Notes under the pieces: model-generated
What the model was told of the DNA's origin: nothing
The model's input: only the letters and a program-made list of their open reading frames with translations
The model's database searches: none
Part shown: positions 13,859-22,131 of the stretch, one piece after another
Position numbering within the stretch: the stretch's first letter is position 1
How the letters are laid out: every line of letters begins with the position of its first letter
Source: an uncultured Desulfovibrio sp.
GTDB taxonomy: Bacteria; Desulfobacterota; Desulfovibrionia; Desulfovibrionales; Desulfovibrionaceae
Length of the DNA: 36,354 nt
Assembly: GCF_949282365.1 (NCBI RefSeq)
Contig: NZ_CASDOY010000014.1
Coordinates: 1 to 36,354 of the forward strand
Direction of reading: 5' to 3'
Made by a program: the position numbers and the translations under genes

Positions 13859-16800
13859 TTAGTGAAAGAGGTTCCAGGTGCCTTCCACCACGCCGCCCAG
13901 GAGCTCGAAGATGCCGTGGGTCAGGCTGGTGACGGCGTAGAGGATGGCCGTCCCGGCGCTGACCGAGACCTTGGGATCATGGAGCTTGCCGGTCACGCGC
14001 ACGGGGAATTCCTGCATGCGGTCGTTCTTGACGAAAAGGTTGCAGTCCAGCTCGTCCTTGTTGAAGTCGATGCGGCCGCCGCCGCGCACGCGCATCTCGT
14101 CGTTCTGGAAAAAGAGGTTGCTGCTGCGGGCCACGCCCCCCTGCATGTTGCCCGAGGCGCTGAGGCGGCGGAAGTTCTCGGCCCTGGAGTAGCGGCCGTT
14201 CCTGTCCTTGCTGCGGTAGCTGCCGTCGATGACGGCCACGCCCCAGGTGCCGGAAAGGGCGGCGGGCATCTGGCCCGGGCCGGTCAGGTGGGCGCTCATC
14301 TCCGATTCCACCGAGGCCAGGCCGCGCAGGTCGCGCTTGTCGTCGCGGTCGCGGCTGATGCCGTCCAGGCGGACGTTGAGGGCCCGTGCCCTGGAGGTAT
14401 AGCTCAGGCCCCGGTCGAAGTGGAAATCGCCCGAGGCCCGCAGCCGCGAACCGTAGAAGGCGCCTTCCAGGGCGGGGATGGCCAGGTGCCCGTCCCTGAG
14501 GCTGAAACGGGTCGTCATCTGCTGGATCTGCAGGCGCATGAAGCGCACCTTGTCCACATCCAGGGTCCCCTGGGCGCTGATGCCCTTCATGAAGCGCAGG
14601 TCCCAGGGCGCGCCCGTGGCCTTGATCCGCCCCTTGCTGCGGACCTGCTCGGGAAAGAGCTCCGCCAGCAGGCGGTCGATGTCGAAGACGGCACTGTGCA
14701 GGCGCAGGTCCAGCTGCGGCACGTCGCCCTTCCAGCTGAGGCCGGCATCGCCGTCCAGCTGCTGCCAGCCCAGGGTGCAGCGCAGGTCCTTGAGCTTGAG
14801 GCTGTCCGTGCCGCCGGAGGCCGCGCCCTTGAGCTGCAGGCTGTTGAGGGAGGCGGGCAGGGCGGCCGGTGCCGTGCCCCGGATCAGGCGCAGGCTGTTT
14901 TTCAGGTCCCGGCAGGCAAGGTCCAGATCGCCGTTCCAGACCAGGCCGCCACGGCCGGAGCCCACGTCCAGGTCGCCCCGGATCTGGACGCCCAGGACCG
15001 AGGCGGTCATTTTTTTGAGCTTCAGGCCGCCGGGGCCCGCGCAGCTGGAATTGCCGGCGGCCTCCAGATCCAGGCCCCGGGGCAGGAAGTCCTTGCCCCT
15101 GGGCGCAAGGTGCAGGCGCAGGGAGCCGGGCAGGTCCTGCCAGGCCACGAATTCCCGGCCGCCGAACCAGACCAGGCCGTCCAGGCTCTGGTCCAGTTTC
15201 AGGTCCGCGCTTTCCAGCGCGGCGGTCCAGCGGCCGGTGAAACCGGCCCTGGCCGGGGTGGGGCGCAGGTCCCGCCGGGCGGTCTGCAGGTCGAGGCGCA
15301 GGGAGAGCGCGTCGAAGGGCAGCTCCGCCTGCCTGCCCGCGGGCAGGGCCCCCTTGCTGCCCCTGGCCGTGACGCTGCCGCGCATGCTCTTCAGGAACAG
15401 GTCCAGATCCGCGCCCCGGCTGGTGATGGCCGCCTGGGCGGACAGGGTGCCGCGCCGGACGGGGAGCAGGTCGAAATCCCGGACCAGCTTGCCGCCGTGG
15501 ACCTTGTCCAGACGCAGGTCGATGTCGAAGGTGGGCATCTCGTCGGGCCCGCCGATGGCGCAGCGGCCCTTGAGGCGGCCGTCGTAAAAATCGCCGCTGG
15601 CCCGGATCACGGCCGTGCCGTTGCCCGCCTTGTCTGGCGTGCCGGGCTCGATGACCACATGCGCGCCGCCGATGTCCACGGGGCCGTAATGCACCGTGCG
15701 GGCATTGAGGCGGATGTCATAGCCGATATGCAGGTCCGTGGCCGGATCGGGAGGCGGCAGGGGCGTGGAACGGGAGGCCCGCAGGCTGGTCAGGGGGCCG
15801 TGCGGGAAGTAGACCTGCAGCGGCAGGGTGCCCACGGCCTCGGGGATGGCCCGGCCCAGCACCACCTCCGGCGCGGTCAGGTCCAGCGCCACCACAGGTT
15901 CCGCCCAGCGGGCCACGCCGCCGGAGCCGGTGAAGCGCGCGCCCGAGGAATGGGCCACGATGTGGGGCACGCGCAGGCCCTCGGCGTCCATCTCGAATTC
16001 CAGCAGGCTGTCGGTGATGTTGTCCAGGGCCATCTGCAGGCCCGGGGCCAGACCGCGCGCGAAGCCCAGCCAGCGCGTCAGGCTCAGGCGGTGGGCCTGC
16101 AGGCTGCCGTTGAGCACCGGGCCGCGCTGCCGGTCCAGGAGCAGGCTGCCGTCCAGCGTGGCGCTGTCCTCGCCCAGTTCCAGCAGGATGCGCTCCAGAC
16201 GGATGGGCGGCTGCGTCCCGCCCGCGACGGGCGGCACGGGCCGGGGAGCGTCCTCGGCTTGCGCGGACGGGGCCAGATCCCGTGCGTCCTGCGTGGCGTC
16301 AGGGGCCGGGGACGGGGCCAGGGCCGGGGACACGGGCAGGTCGGGAGATGCCGGGGCCGCGGCGCCTGTCGCGGCCAGATCTTCGGGAGCGGGCAGGAAG
16401 ACCTCGCGCAGCATGCGCCGCACCGAGGCCTGGGGGGCGTTCCTGTCCTGGCTGAGCCGTCCGGCCACGGCGAAGGGGATGGGCTCGTCGTCCTGCATGA
16501 GATCGCCCCGCAGCTCATGGTCCAGCTGCCAGCCGGAGGCCGTGGCCGTGAGATCCAGCCTGGCGCGGAGCCTGGGCAGGTGCGGGGGCAGATGCAGCAG
16601 GGTGGCGAGGCGCAGGCGGGGCGTATCGCTCAGGAAGTGGAGCGGGCGGCTGCGGCCTTCCAGGGACAAATTCTCCAGATCGAGGAAGGGCACGGCCGTT
16701 CCGGCGGCCAGATTGCGGATCATGCCGGCCTGCAGCCGGCCGCGCACGTCCTGGAGGCCGCGCAGATGCAGCACGCAGGACAGATTGCCCACGCGCAGGG

Positions 16801-17314
16801 CGGAGCCGTCCCCGGCCTGCAGGGAGAGGTTGCCCTGTTCCACCTCCAGCTGGAGGCTGCCGGGCAGCAGGGCGGCCAGCCGCGCCGCGGGATCGCCGTC
16901 CGGCGCCGCGCCGGACGGGGCGTCTGCCAGGCGGCGCAGGTCCAGCGTAGGCAGGGGCAGGACGCCGGAAAGCACGGGGTTCTGCAGGGCAAGGTATTCC
17001 AGTTCCAGACGGCCCCGGAGCAGGGCCGTCAGCCGGGGACGCAGGCGGACCGTGCGCACGCTGGCGTTCAGGTCCCTGCCGCGCACGCGTACGTCCTCGG
17101 CCCGGATGGCCGGGGGCAGCCAGGACAGGCCCACGGACCGGACCTGCAGCTCCAGGCCCGTGCGCCGGGTGACGTCTTCCAGCAGATAGTGGGTGATGGC
17201 CACGGAATCGTGCTGCACATAGAGCATGCCCGCCCCGGCCAGCAGCACCATGCCCAGCAGCAGGGCTGCCAGACAACGGAGCAAACGGCGCGGACGGCGG
17301 GAGGATTCAGGCAT
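13859..17314 (-). CDS. AsmA-like envelope protein
   Basis: A 1151-aa protein with an N-terminal membrane anchor (about residues 13-33, after a basic start RRPRRLLR) and a long beta-rich periplasmic part. The segment after the anchor (ITHYLLEDVTRRTGLELQVRSVGLSWLPPAIRAEDVRV) and the C-terminal segment (SGNMQGGVARSSNLFF, then GRIDFNKDELDCNLFVKND and FPVRVTGKLHDPKVSV) are typical of the AsmA superfamily, whose bridge-like members carry phospholipid between inner and outer membranes. A Pro/Ala-rich low-complexity insert lies at about 300-370. It is bigger than E. coli AsmA (617 aa) and closer in size to YhdP (1266 aa). It ends 149 nt upstream of adk's start, and that gap carries the adk promoter. 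Lipid transport is inferred from the family. Confidence 0.85.
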   Translation of the reverse strand: MPESSRRPRRLLRCLAALLLGMVLLAGAGMLYVQHDSVAITHYLLEDVTRRTGLELQVRSVGLSWLPPAIRAEDVRVRGRDLNASVRTVRLRPRLTALLRGRLELEYLALQNPVLSGVLPLPTLDLRRLADAPSGAAPDGDPAARLAALLPGSLQLEVEQGNLSLQAGDGSALRVGNLSCVLHLRGLQDVRGRLQAGMIRNLAAGTAVPFLDLENLSLEGRSRPLHFLSDTPRLRLATLLHLPPHLPRLRARLDLTATASGWQLDHELRGDLMQDDEPIPFAVAGRLSQDRNAPQASVRRMLREVFLPAPEDLAATGAAAPASPDLPVSPALAPSPAPDATQDARDLAPSAQAEDAPRPVPPVAGGTQPPIRLERILLELGEDSATLDGSLLLDRQRGPVLNGSLQAHRLSLTRWLGFARGLAPGLQMALDNITDSLLEFEMDAEGLRVPHIVAHSSGARFTGSGGVARWAEPVVALDLTAPEVVLGRAIPEAVGTLPLQVYFPHGPLTSLRASRSTPLPPPDPATDLHIGYDIRLNARTVHYGPVDIGGAHVVIEPGTPDKAGNGTAVIRASGDFYDGRLKGRCAIGGPDEMPTFDIDLRLDKVHGGKLVRDFDLLPVRRGTLSAQAAITSRGADLDLFLKSMRGSVTARGSKGALPAGRQAELPFDALSLRLDLQTARRDLRPTPARAGFTGRWTAALESADLKLDQSLDGLVWFGGREFVAWQDLPGSLRLHLAPRGKDFLPRGLDLEAAGNSSCAGPGGLKLKKMTASVLGVQIRGDLDVGSGRGGLVWNGDLDLACRDLKNSLRLIRGTAPAALPASLNSLQLKGAASGGTDSLKLKDLRCTLGWQQLDGDAGLSWKGDVPQLDLRLHSAVFDIDRLLAELFPEQVRSKGRIKATGAPWDLRFMKGISAQGTLDVDKVRFMRLQIQQMTTRFSLRDGHLAIPALEGAFYGSRLRASGDFHFDRGLSYTSRARALNVRLDGISRDRDDKRDLRGLASVESEMSAHLTGPGQMPAALSGTWGVAVIDGSYRSKDRNGRYSRAENFRRLSASGNMQGGVARSSNLFFQNDEMRVRGGGRIDFNKDELDCNLFVKNDRMQEFPVRVTGKLHDPKVSVSAGTAILYAVTSLTHGIFELLGGVVEGTWNLFH

Positions 17315-17410
17315 GGCGGGAAGGCTGCTTGACGATGAAAAAGGGCAAGGCTAGGTTACGGACGCTGCGTTGGGGCAGGGGCCGCATGCCGGGCGCTCCG
17401 GCCCGGGGAA

Positions 17411-17442
17411 CAAAAGACCGTTTCGCGCCGGAGCGGAAACGG
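17411..17442 (-). terminator. Terminator of the small membrane protein gene
   Basis: Minus strand: 7-bp stem CCGTTTC/GAAACGG (17442-17436 with 17424-17418) followed by TCTTTTG. It lies 10 nt beyond the stop of the gene at 17452-17778 and separates it from the AsmA-like gene. Confidence 0.7.
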
Positions 17443-17451
17443 CCGGGAAAG

Positions 17452-17778
17452 CTAACGGCTGCTGTCCATGTGCAGGTCCAGCGCCGGATCGACGGCCGGG
17501 GTGCGTGCCGGGGCCTGTCTGGCCGCGGGCGCTTCGAAGCTCAGGTGCAGCAGCGGGTCCTGCGCCGCCGGTGTGGCCTGGACGGCCGTTTCGGCCAGTT
17601 CGGGGGCAGGGCAGCCCAGGGCGTCCAGCCGGGCTTCCATGGCGCGCAGCAGCACGCGCATCTGGGCGTGCTCGTCGCGCAGGGCGCGGTTCAGGCGCTC
17701 CTGGGTGCGCAGCATGTAGAACTGGACGGCAAGCATGCCGAGAAAACAGAGAAAAATGAAGAGCATCAGGGAAAACAT
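17452..17778 (-). CDS. Membrane-anchored coiled-coil protein, unknown function
   Basis: A 108-aa protein not recognised by name. Residues 2-22 form one hydrophobic segment (LMLFIFLCFLGMLAVQFYM). Residues about 24-55 are a charged amphipathic helix or coiled coil (RTQERLNRALRDEHAQMRVLLRAMEARLD), and the tail is Pro/Ala-rich and probably disordered. The ATG at 17778 has GAGG nine bases upstream. The same frame remains open further upstream, but that part is the antisense shadow of the radical SAM gene, so only the C-terminal 108 codons are a real gene. It is divergent from the radical SAM gene with 114 nt between the two starts, and has its own terminator. Confidence 0.72.
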   Translation of the reverse strand: MFSLMLFIFLCFLGMLAVQFYMLRTQERLNRALRDEHAQMRVLLRAMEARLDALGCPAPELAETAVQATPAAQDPLLHLSFEAPAARQAPARTPAVDPALDLHMDSSR

Positions 17779-17892
17779 GGGAGCGGCCTCGCGGGTATTC
17801 TGGCGGCCGTCGCCCCCATGTTCCCGGGGCTGGCCGCAGCTCCGCTTATATACATTCGGACGCGCCAGGGCAAGATGCCGCAAGGAAGGAAA

Positions 17893-19284
17893 ATGGCAAC
17901 AGCGAAGATCGAACCGCATATGGTCATGGCCGATGCCCAGGGCAACATTTATGACGATCCCGACCTGCTCATGGTCTGCCGTCGCGGCGAGGAGTGGGGC
18001 ACGCCCCGTCCTGACGAGCTCATGCCCCTGCCCGAGGAGAGCGAGCTCTTCCTCCTGCCCGGCCGCCGCGCCGTGGGCCTGGATCCCGGGACCGGCGAGA
18101 TCGAAAGCACCGACGACCTGGCCGTGGCCGCTTTCGCCGCACCGGCGCACACGCTTTCCGCCCATCCGGCCTATGCCAGCGATGCCGACGCCCCCCTGCT
18201 GCCCCTGTTCGCCTACGGCGCCGTGGGCTTCGCCAGGGGCCGCTTCTACATCTGCGCCCGCAAGGTGGATGCCGACCAGCGCCAGGAATTCCGCCACATC
18301 CCGCGTTCCCGCATCGAAAAGAACGTGCGCGCCCTGCTGCGCCAGTTCCCCAAAAACCGGCTGGTGCGCCACATCCTCGAAGACTGCGTCATGAAGTATG
18401 ACTGCCCGGCGGCCCGCAATTTCGCCCTGGGCCGCTTCGAGGCGCCCCTGCCCAGCTCGCGCACCTGCAATGCCCGCTGCGTGGGCTGCATCTCCGAGCA
18501 GGACAGGGACTCTCCCGTCAACGTGACGCCCCAGTGCCGCCTGACTTTCACGCCCACGCCCGAGGAGCTGGTGGAGGTCATGAGCTTCCATGCCGGGCGC
18601 GAGACGAAAACGCCCGTCTATTCCTTCGGCCAGGGCTGCGAGGGCGATCCGCTCATGAATCCCGACCTGCTGGTGGAGAGCGTGCGCCTGTTCCGCAGCC
18701 GTGGCGGCGCGGGCACGGTCAACTGCAATACCAACGCCTCGCGCACCGAAGCCGTGGAACGGCTGGCGCAGGCCGGGCTCTCCAGCATCCGCGTCAGCCT
18801 CAACAGCGCCCGGCCCGAAGTCTATGAACGCTATTACCGGCCGCACGGCTACAGCTTCGACGATGTGCGCCGCTCCATCGCCGTGGCCCGGCAGAACGGC
18901 CTCTGGGTCTCGCTGAACCTGCTCTTCTTCCCCGGCGTCACCGACAGCGAAAGCGAATTGGAAGCCCTGGCCCGGCTGGTGGGCGAGAACGGCGTGAGCA
19001 TGATCCAGTGGCGCAACCTCAATATCGACCCGGAATGGTACCTGGGCCTCATGCGCGGTATCGACCACGGGCCGGTCATGGGCCTCGGCCTGTTCATGAA
19101 GCGCTTGAAAAAACTCTGCCCCTGGCTGCGCTACGGGTATTTCAACCCCTATGTGGGCGAAAAGGCCGAGCTTGCGGCCCCCCTGCCCGGACAGTGGCAG
19201 ATGCCCGACCTCTCCGTGGCCGACGCCCCTCTGGCCGGGCCCGTCACGGAAACCGCGGACGGGGACGCGGAAGCGGAAGGATAG
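17893..19284 (+). CDS. Radical SAM protein of unknown substrate
   Basis: A 463-aa enzyme with the radical SAM signature C192-NAR-C196-VG-C199 that binds the SAM-coordinating [4Fe-4S] cluster. Downstream are the usual barrel elements: GQGCEGDPLMNP (GGE-like SAM contact), NCNTNASR, SIRVSLNSARPEVYERYYRP and LNLLFFPGVTDSE. The N-terminal 190 residues are an uncommon extension without clear motifs. No SPASM or Twitch cysteine set follows the barrel, so only one cluster is evident. SD AGGAAGGA just before ATG 17893 decides the start; an ATG at 17875 is also in frame. No precursor peptide or partner enzyme is adjacent, so the substrate cannot be deduced. Confidence 0.88.
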   Translation: MATAKIEPHMVMADAQGNIYDDPDLLMVCRRGEEWGTPRPDELMPLPEESELFLLPGRRAVGLDPGTGEIESTDDLAVAAFAAPAHTLSAHPAYASDADAPLLPLFAYGAVGFARGRFYICARKVDADQRQEFRHIPRSRIEKNVRALLRQFPKNRLVRHILEDCVMKYDCPAARNFALGRFEAPLPSSRTCNARCVGCISEQDRDSPVNVTPQCRLTFTPTPEELVEVMSFHAGRETKTPVYSFGQGCEGDPLMNPDLLVESVRLFRSRGGAGTVNCNTNASRTEAVERLAQAGLSSIRVSLNSARPEVYERYYRPHGYSFDDVRRSIAVARQNGLWVSLNLLFFPGVTDSESELEALARLVGENGVSMIQWRNLNIDPEWYLGLMRGIDHGPVMGLGLFMKRLKKLCPWLRYGYFNPYVGEKAELAAPLPGQWQMPDLSVADAPLAGPVTETADGDAEAEG

Positions 19285-19761
19285 TTCGTTGTTGCGGGAG
19301 GGAGGCTTTGTGGGGCCCGGTGGAGGAGGCGCTGTTGGAAAAGCGTCCCCTTCCCCGGGTCCCCTCTCCCCGTAAGATGTTTACTCTGGGGTGGGCGGCA
19401 GGCCCCCGTCTTCGGCTCGCGGGGAGCGATCCCCTCCCGCGATCGGGAAGGCGGGGCTGCGGTAGCGCGTGTCCTGTGTCTGGAGTGGAGCCGGAGCTGT
19501 CCGGGGCCATGACGGCAGGATCGCCGCCGGGACACGGCAGGGTACATGAGCAGGTGGCAGGCGTGGCCGATGCCCCCTTCATGAAGTTGAGGTGCATCCG
19601 GGAGGTGCAGGGATGCGCAGCCAGGAGAGCAGGATACATCCACGATGGAAACAAGCCGTCGCTGTCAGGCCGGCGTGTTTGTCCCTGGCGGGATGTTTTT
19701 GGGGAAAAGGAATGTTTTTAGCTGGATGCGGATATTTTTTCGTCGACGGGCGGTCTTTCGC
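19285..19761. other. Long spacer between the radical SAM gene and the flavodoxin promoter
   Basis: About 480 nt without a credible gene. Short frames have no ribosome site and poor composition. A small hairpin GCATCC/GGATGC lies at about 19593-19615. I see no clear intrinsic terminator for the radical SAM gene. The last 100 nt turn AT-rich towards the flavodoxin promoter. Confidence 0.5.
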
Positions 19762-19790
19762 TTGACGGACGGGACGTTCTTTTGTAGCTT
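19762..19790 (+). promoter_or_regulatory. Flavodoxin promoter
   Basis: TTGACG (19762-19767), exactly 17 nt, TAGCTT (19785-19790), in an AT-rich stretch. The start would be near 19797, directly on the Fur-like palindrome, leaving a leader of about 57 nt. Confidence 0.65.
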
Positions 19791-19795
19791 CTTTT

Positions 19796-19810
19796 TGAAA
19801 TTGAATTTCT
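19796..19810 (+). promoter_or_regulatory. Fur-like 7-1-7 palindrome at the flavodoxin start site
   Basis: TGAAATT-G-AATTTCT: the inner 13 bases are a perfect palindrome, and six of seven outer-to-inner pairs are symmetric in the 7-1-7 Fur frame. Its place immediately after the -10 is suitable for repression. Flavodoxins are classic iron-starvation substitutes for ferredoxin, so Fur control is a reasonable but untested reading. Confidence 0.5.
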
Positions 19811-19853
19811 TTTTCTAAACATCCAACAGCGGCCACGCCGCCAGGGAGTTGTC

Positions 19854-20300
19854 ATGAGCAAAGTCCTGATCGTCTTTGGTTCCAGCACCGGCAATACCGA
19901 GGGCATCGCCCAGAAACTGCAGGAGATCATCGCCGCCGCCGGGCATGACGTCACGCTGCGAAACGCTGCCGACACGGCAGCCGCGGGCCTGGCCAAAGGC
20001 TACGACGCCGTGCTGCTGGGCTGCTCGGCCTGGGGCGAGGAAGAACTGGAACTGCAGGACGATTTCCTCCCTCTTTATGACGAGATGGAAGCCATGGAGC
20101 TTTCCGGCGTCAAACTGGCGGCCTTTGCCTCCGGCGACAGTTCCTACACGCATTTTTGCGGCGCCGTGGACGCCATCGAGGCCAGGGGCAGGGACCTGGG
20201 CGCGCAGATCGTGGCGGAGGGCCTGAAAGTGGACGGCACTGTCAGCGATGCCCCTGACGCCGTGCAGGAATTTGCGGCAGCTGTTCTGGCAGCCCTGTAA
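19854..20300 (+). CDS. fld: Flavodoxin (Desulfovibrio type)
   Basis: A 148-aa FMN electron carrier that replaces ferredoxin. The phosphate loop S10-STGNT-E16 and the two aromatic residues that sandwich the isoalloxazine, W60 (in CSAWGEEE) and Y98 (in SGDSSYTHF), are at the same numbers as in D. vulgaris flavodoxin, and LQDDFLPL and FCGAVDAIE also match that group. Acidic residues surround the FMN site as usual. The ATG at 19854 has AGGGAG upstream. It is monocistronic: its own promoter with a Fur-like box lies upstream and a hairpin terminator lies 45 nt after the stop. Confidence 0.97.
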   Translation: MSKVLIVFGSSTGNTEGIAQKLQEIIAAAGHDVTLRNAADTAAAGLAKGYDAVLLGCSAWGEEELELQDDFLPLYDEMEAMELSGVKLAAFASGDSSYTHFCGAVDAIEARGRDLGAQIVAEGLKVDGTVSDAPDAVQEFAAAVLAAL

Positions 20301-20344
20301 GCCGCAAGAGACCCCGGCACCCGCCGGGGCGCGTCCTGTGCCTT

Positions 20345-20380
20345 GCGCGGAGTCTGGCCATGGACTCCGCGCTCCTTTTC
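20345..20380 (+). terminator. Flavodoxin terminator
   Basis: 10-bp stem GCGCGGAGTC/GACTCCGCGC (20345-20354 with 20363-20372), 8-nt loop, then TCCTTTTC. Another GC hairpin without T run (CCCCGGC/GCCGGGG, about 20312-20329) precedes it. Confidence 0.8.
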
Positions 20381-20403
20381 CCGCTGTCCGGCATGGCGCG
20401 CAT

Positions 20404-20670
20404 CAGGGGGCGCCGGTCCCCGTTCCCGTCGCCTGCCGTTCCCGTCTTCAGGGTCGCGCCTCCGCTGCCCGTCGTTCCCTTGTTCGGGGGGCGTCCCCGC
20501 TGTTTCCTCCCCAGGAGGGCCTCCCCGCCGTGGGCGCCCGCGGTCCCCGGCTTGGGGCCGCGTTTCCGCCGTCTTCCTCCCGATGCCCCGCCCTGGGGGC
20601 CGCGTCCTGCCGTCTCCCGCCGTTCCGCCGTCCTCCGCCGCCCGTCTTCCCCTGTTTCCCGCCCTTGCCG
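20404..20670. other. A-depleted, pyrimidine-rich non-coding tract
   Basis: Between the flavodoxin terminator and galE. In 20461-20670 I count only three A in 210 nt on the plus strand, with many CCGTC, CCGTT and TTCC words, so the minus strand is G-rich with very few T. Open frames through it are low complexity (Arg/Gly/Pro) and overlap the terminator, so no gene is called. Confidence 0.75.
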
Positions 20671-20782
20671 GCAGCAGGCCGAGCCCGCCGGGTAGAGGCC
20701 CGGTTCAAAACCCTGTTCCCCACCCTTGCCGACGGCGGGCAAACGTCGTAACGTGCCGCATCATCCAGTTGCGGAGGTCAGT

Positions 20783-21775
20783 ATGTCGATCCTTGTTTGC
20801 GGCGGCGCGGGCTATATCGGTTCCCACGCGGTCCATGCCCTGGCGGCAGCCGGGCAGGACGTGGTGGTGGTGGACAACCTCCAGACAGGCCATGCCGCTT
20901 CCGTGGCGGGCAAGGCCGCCTTCGTGCACGGCGACATCCGTGATGCCGCCTGCCTGGACGATATCTTCCGCCGTTTCCGCATCGGGGGCGTCATGCATTT
21001 CGCCGCTGATTCGCAGGTGGGCGAGAGCATGATCAAGCCGTTGCAATACTTCAACAACAATGTAGGCGGCATGCAGAGCCTGCTGGAAGCCATGGTGCGT
21101 CATGGCGTGGGCAGCATCGTCTTTTCTTCCTCGGCGGCGGTCTACGGCGAGCCCGACAGCGTGCCCGTCAGCGAGGACGCCCCCACCCGACCCACCAATC
21201 CCTACGGCCACAGCAAGCTGATGATGGAAGCCATGATGCGCTGGGTGGCGGCCGCCCACGGCATCCGCTACGTCTCCCTGCGCTATTTCAATGTGGCCGG
21301 GGCCCTGGCCGATGGCAGCATCGGCGAGGACCACAGCCCCGAAAGCCATCTCATCCCCCTGGTCCTGCAGGTGCCGCTGGGCCAGCGGCCGCACATCACC
21401 ATTTTCGGCGACGATTATGACACTCCCGACGGGACCTGCATCCGGGATTATATCGCCGTCACCGATCTGGTGGACGCCCATGTGCGGGCCCTGGAGCATC
21501 TGCGCCACGGCGGGGAAGACCTCATCTGCAACCTGGGCAACGGTCAGGGCTTTTCCGTGCGCCAGATCGTGGACTGCGCCCGCAAGGTCACCGGCCACGC
21601 CATCCCCGTGATCATGGGGCAGCGGCGCGCGGGCGATCCGGCCCGCCTGGTGGCCGCGGCCCGCAAGGCCCGGCAGGTGCTGGGCTGGCAACCGCGCCTG
21701 GGAGTGGAAGCCATCATCGATTCGGCCTGGCGCTGGCACCGCGAACATCCGCGGGGCTACGGCGACCGGGCGTAG
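20783..21775 (+). CDS. galE: UDP-glucose 4-epimerase
   Basis: A 330-aa extended-SDR enzyme interconverting UDP-glucose and UDP-galactose for envelope polysaccharide synthesis, in the cytosol. The NAD loop GGAGYIGS is at 7-14, the D31-N-L GalE motif follows, the catalytic S116/S117 in FSSSAAVYGEP and the Y141-GHS-K145 pair are present, and the sugar-binding stretch RYFNVAGA and the C-terminal RRAGDPARLVA are intact. GGAGG at 20773-20777 fixes the ATG at 20783; a longer frame upstream runs into the A-depleted spacer. It stands alone; a 14-bp perfect palindrome (21776-21789) touches the stop codon but has no T run. Confidence 0.97.
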   Translation: MSILVCGGAGYIGSHAVHALAAAGQDVVVVDNLQTGHAASVAGKAAFVHGDIRDAACLDDIFRRFRIGGVMHFAADSQVGESMIKPLQYFNNNVGGMQSLLEAMVRHGVGSIVFSSSAAVYGEPDSVPVSEDAPTRPTNPYGHSKLMMEAMMRWVAAAHGIRYVSLRYFNVAGALADGSIGEDHSPESHLIPLVLQVPLGQRPHITIFGDDYDTPDGTCIRDYIAVTDLVDAHVRALEHLRHGGEDLICNLGNGQGFSVRQIVDCARKVTGHAIPVIMGQRRAGDPARLVAAARKARQVLGWQPRLGVEAIIDSAWRWHREHPRGYGDRA

Positions 21776-22089
21776 GCGGCCCGGGCCGCGCGGGACGTAG
21801 CGGCTCCTGCACCGTCCGGCGGGCCTGCCCGGGGGACGGCACAGGCCGGCGACGTTCCTTCCCCGCACCTTCGACATCCGGCCCGGAGGCCTTTGCCGGT
21901 CCCCCTCATGCATGCCGTCCGGCCCGGGCGCCTTGCCTTTCCGCCTTTCCGCCTTGCCGTCAGCAGGCGTCCGCGCTGTTTGGGCGGATGCGGGCAGCGC
22001 CGGCCGTCAGCGGTCGCGCGCCACACATGGGAGGGCCCACCCCTGTATTTTTTGCGCCGCCGCAGGCTTGCGCTTCCGGCCTGCTGTGT
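21776..22089. other. galE-msrBA spacer
   Basis: About 310 nt, starting with a 14-bp perfect palindrome GCGGCCCGGGCCGC (21776-21789) directly after the galE stop. The rest is pyrimidine-rich with a short CCTTTCCG double repeat (about 21937-21955). No supportable gene is seen. Confidence 0.5.
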
Positions 22090-22110
22090 TTATCAATATA
22101 GTATTGATAA
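22090..22110 (+). promoter_or_regulatory. 21-bp perfect palindrome over the msrBA promoter
   Basis: TTATCAATA-TAG-TATTGATAA, with two perfect 9-bp arms, 21 nt before the msrBA ATG. It contains TATAGT (22097-22102), a good -10, and TATCAA (22091-22096) at 17 nt from TTGCGC (22068-22073). The GATAAC-TATTAC that follows is loosely Fur/PerR-like. It is most simply a repressor operator; the regulator is unknown. Confidence 0.65.
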
Positions 22111-22131
22111 CTATTACAGCAAGGAGATGCC

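Noticed and set aside
13742..17332. 1196-codon plus-strand open frame
   Set aside because: Antisense shadow of the AsmA-like gene in GC-rich DNA; Gln/Val/Ala-rich sequence without domain pattern.
17779..19068. Upstream part of the minus-strand frame that ends at 17452
   Set aside because: Antisense shadow of the radical SAM gene; only the last 108 codons have a start, an anchor and a terminator.
20242..20742. 166-codon minus-strand frame in the A-depleted tract
   Set aside because: Low-complexity Arg/Gly sequence overlapping the flavodoxin 3' end and its terminator.
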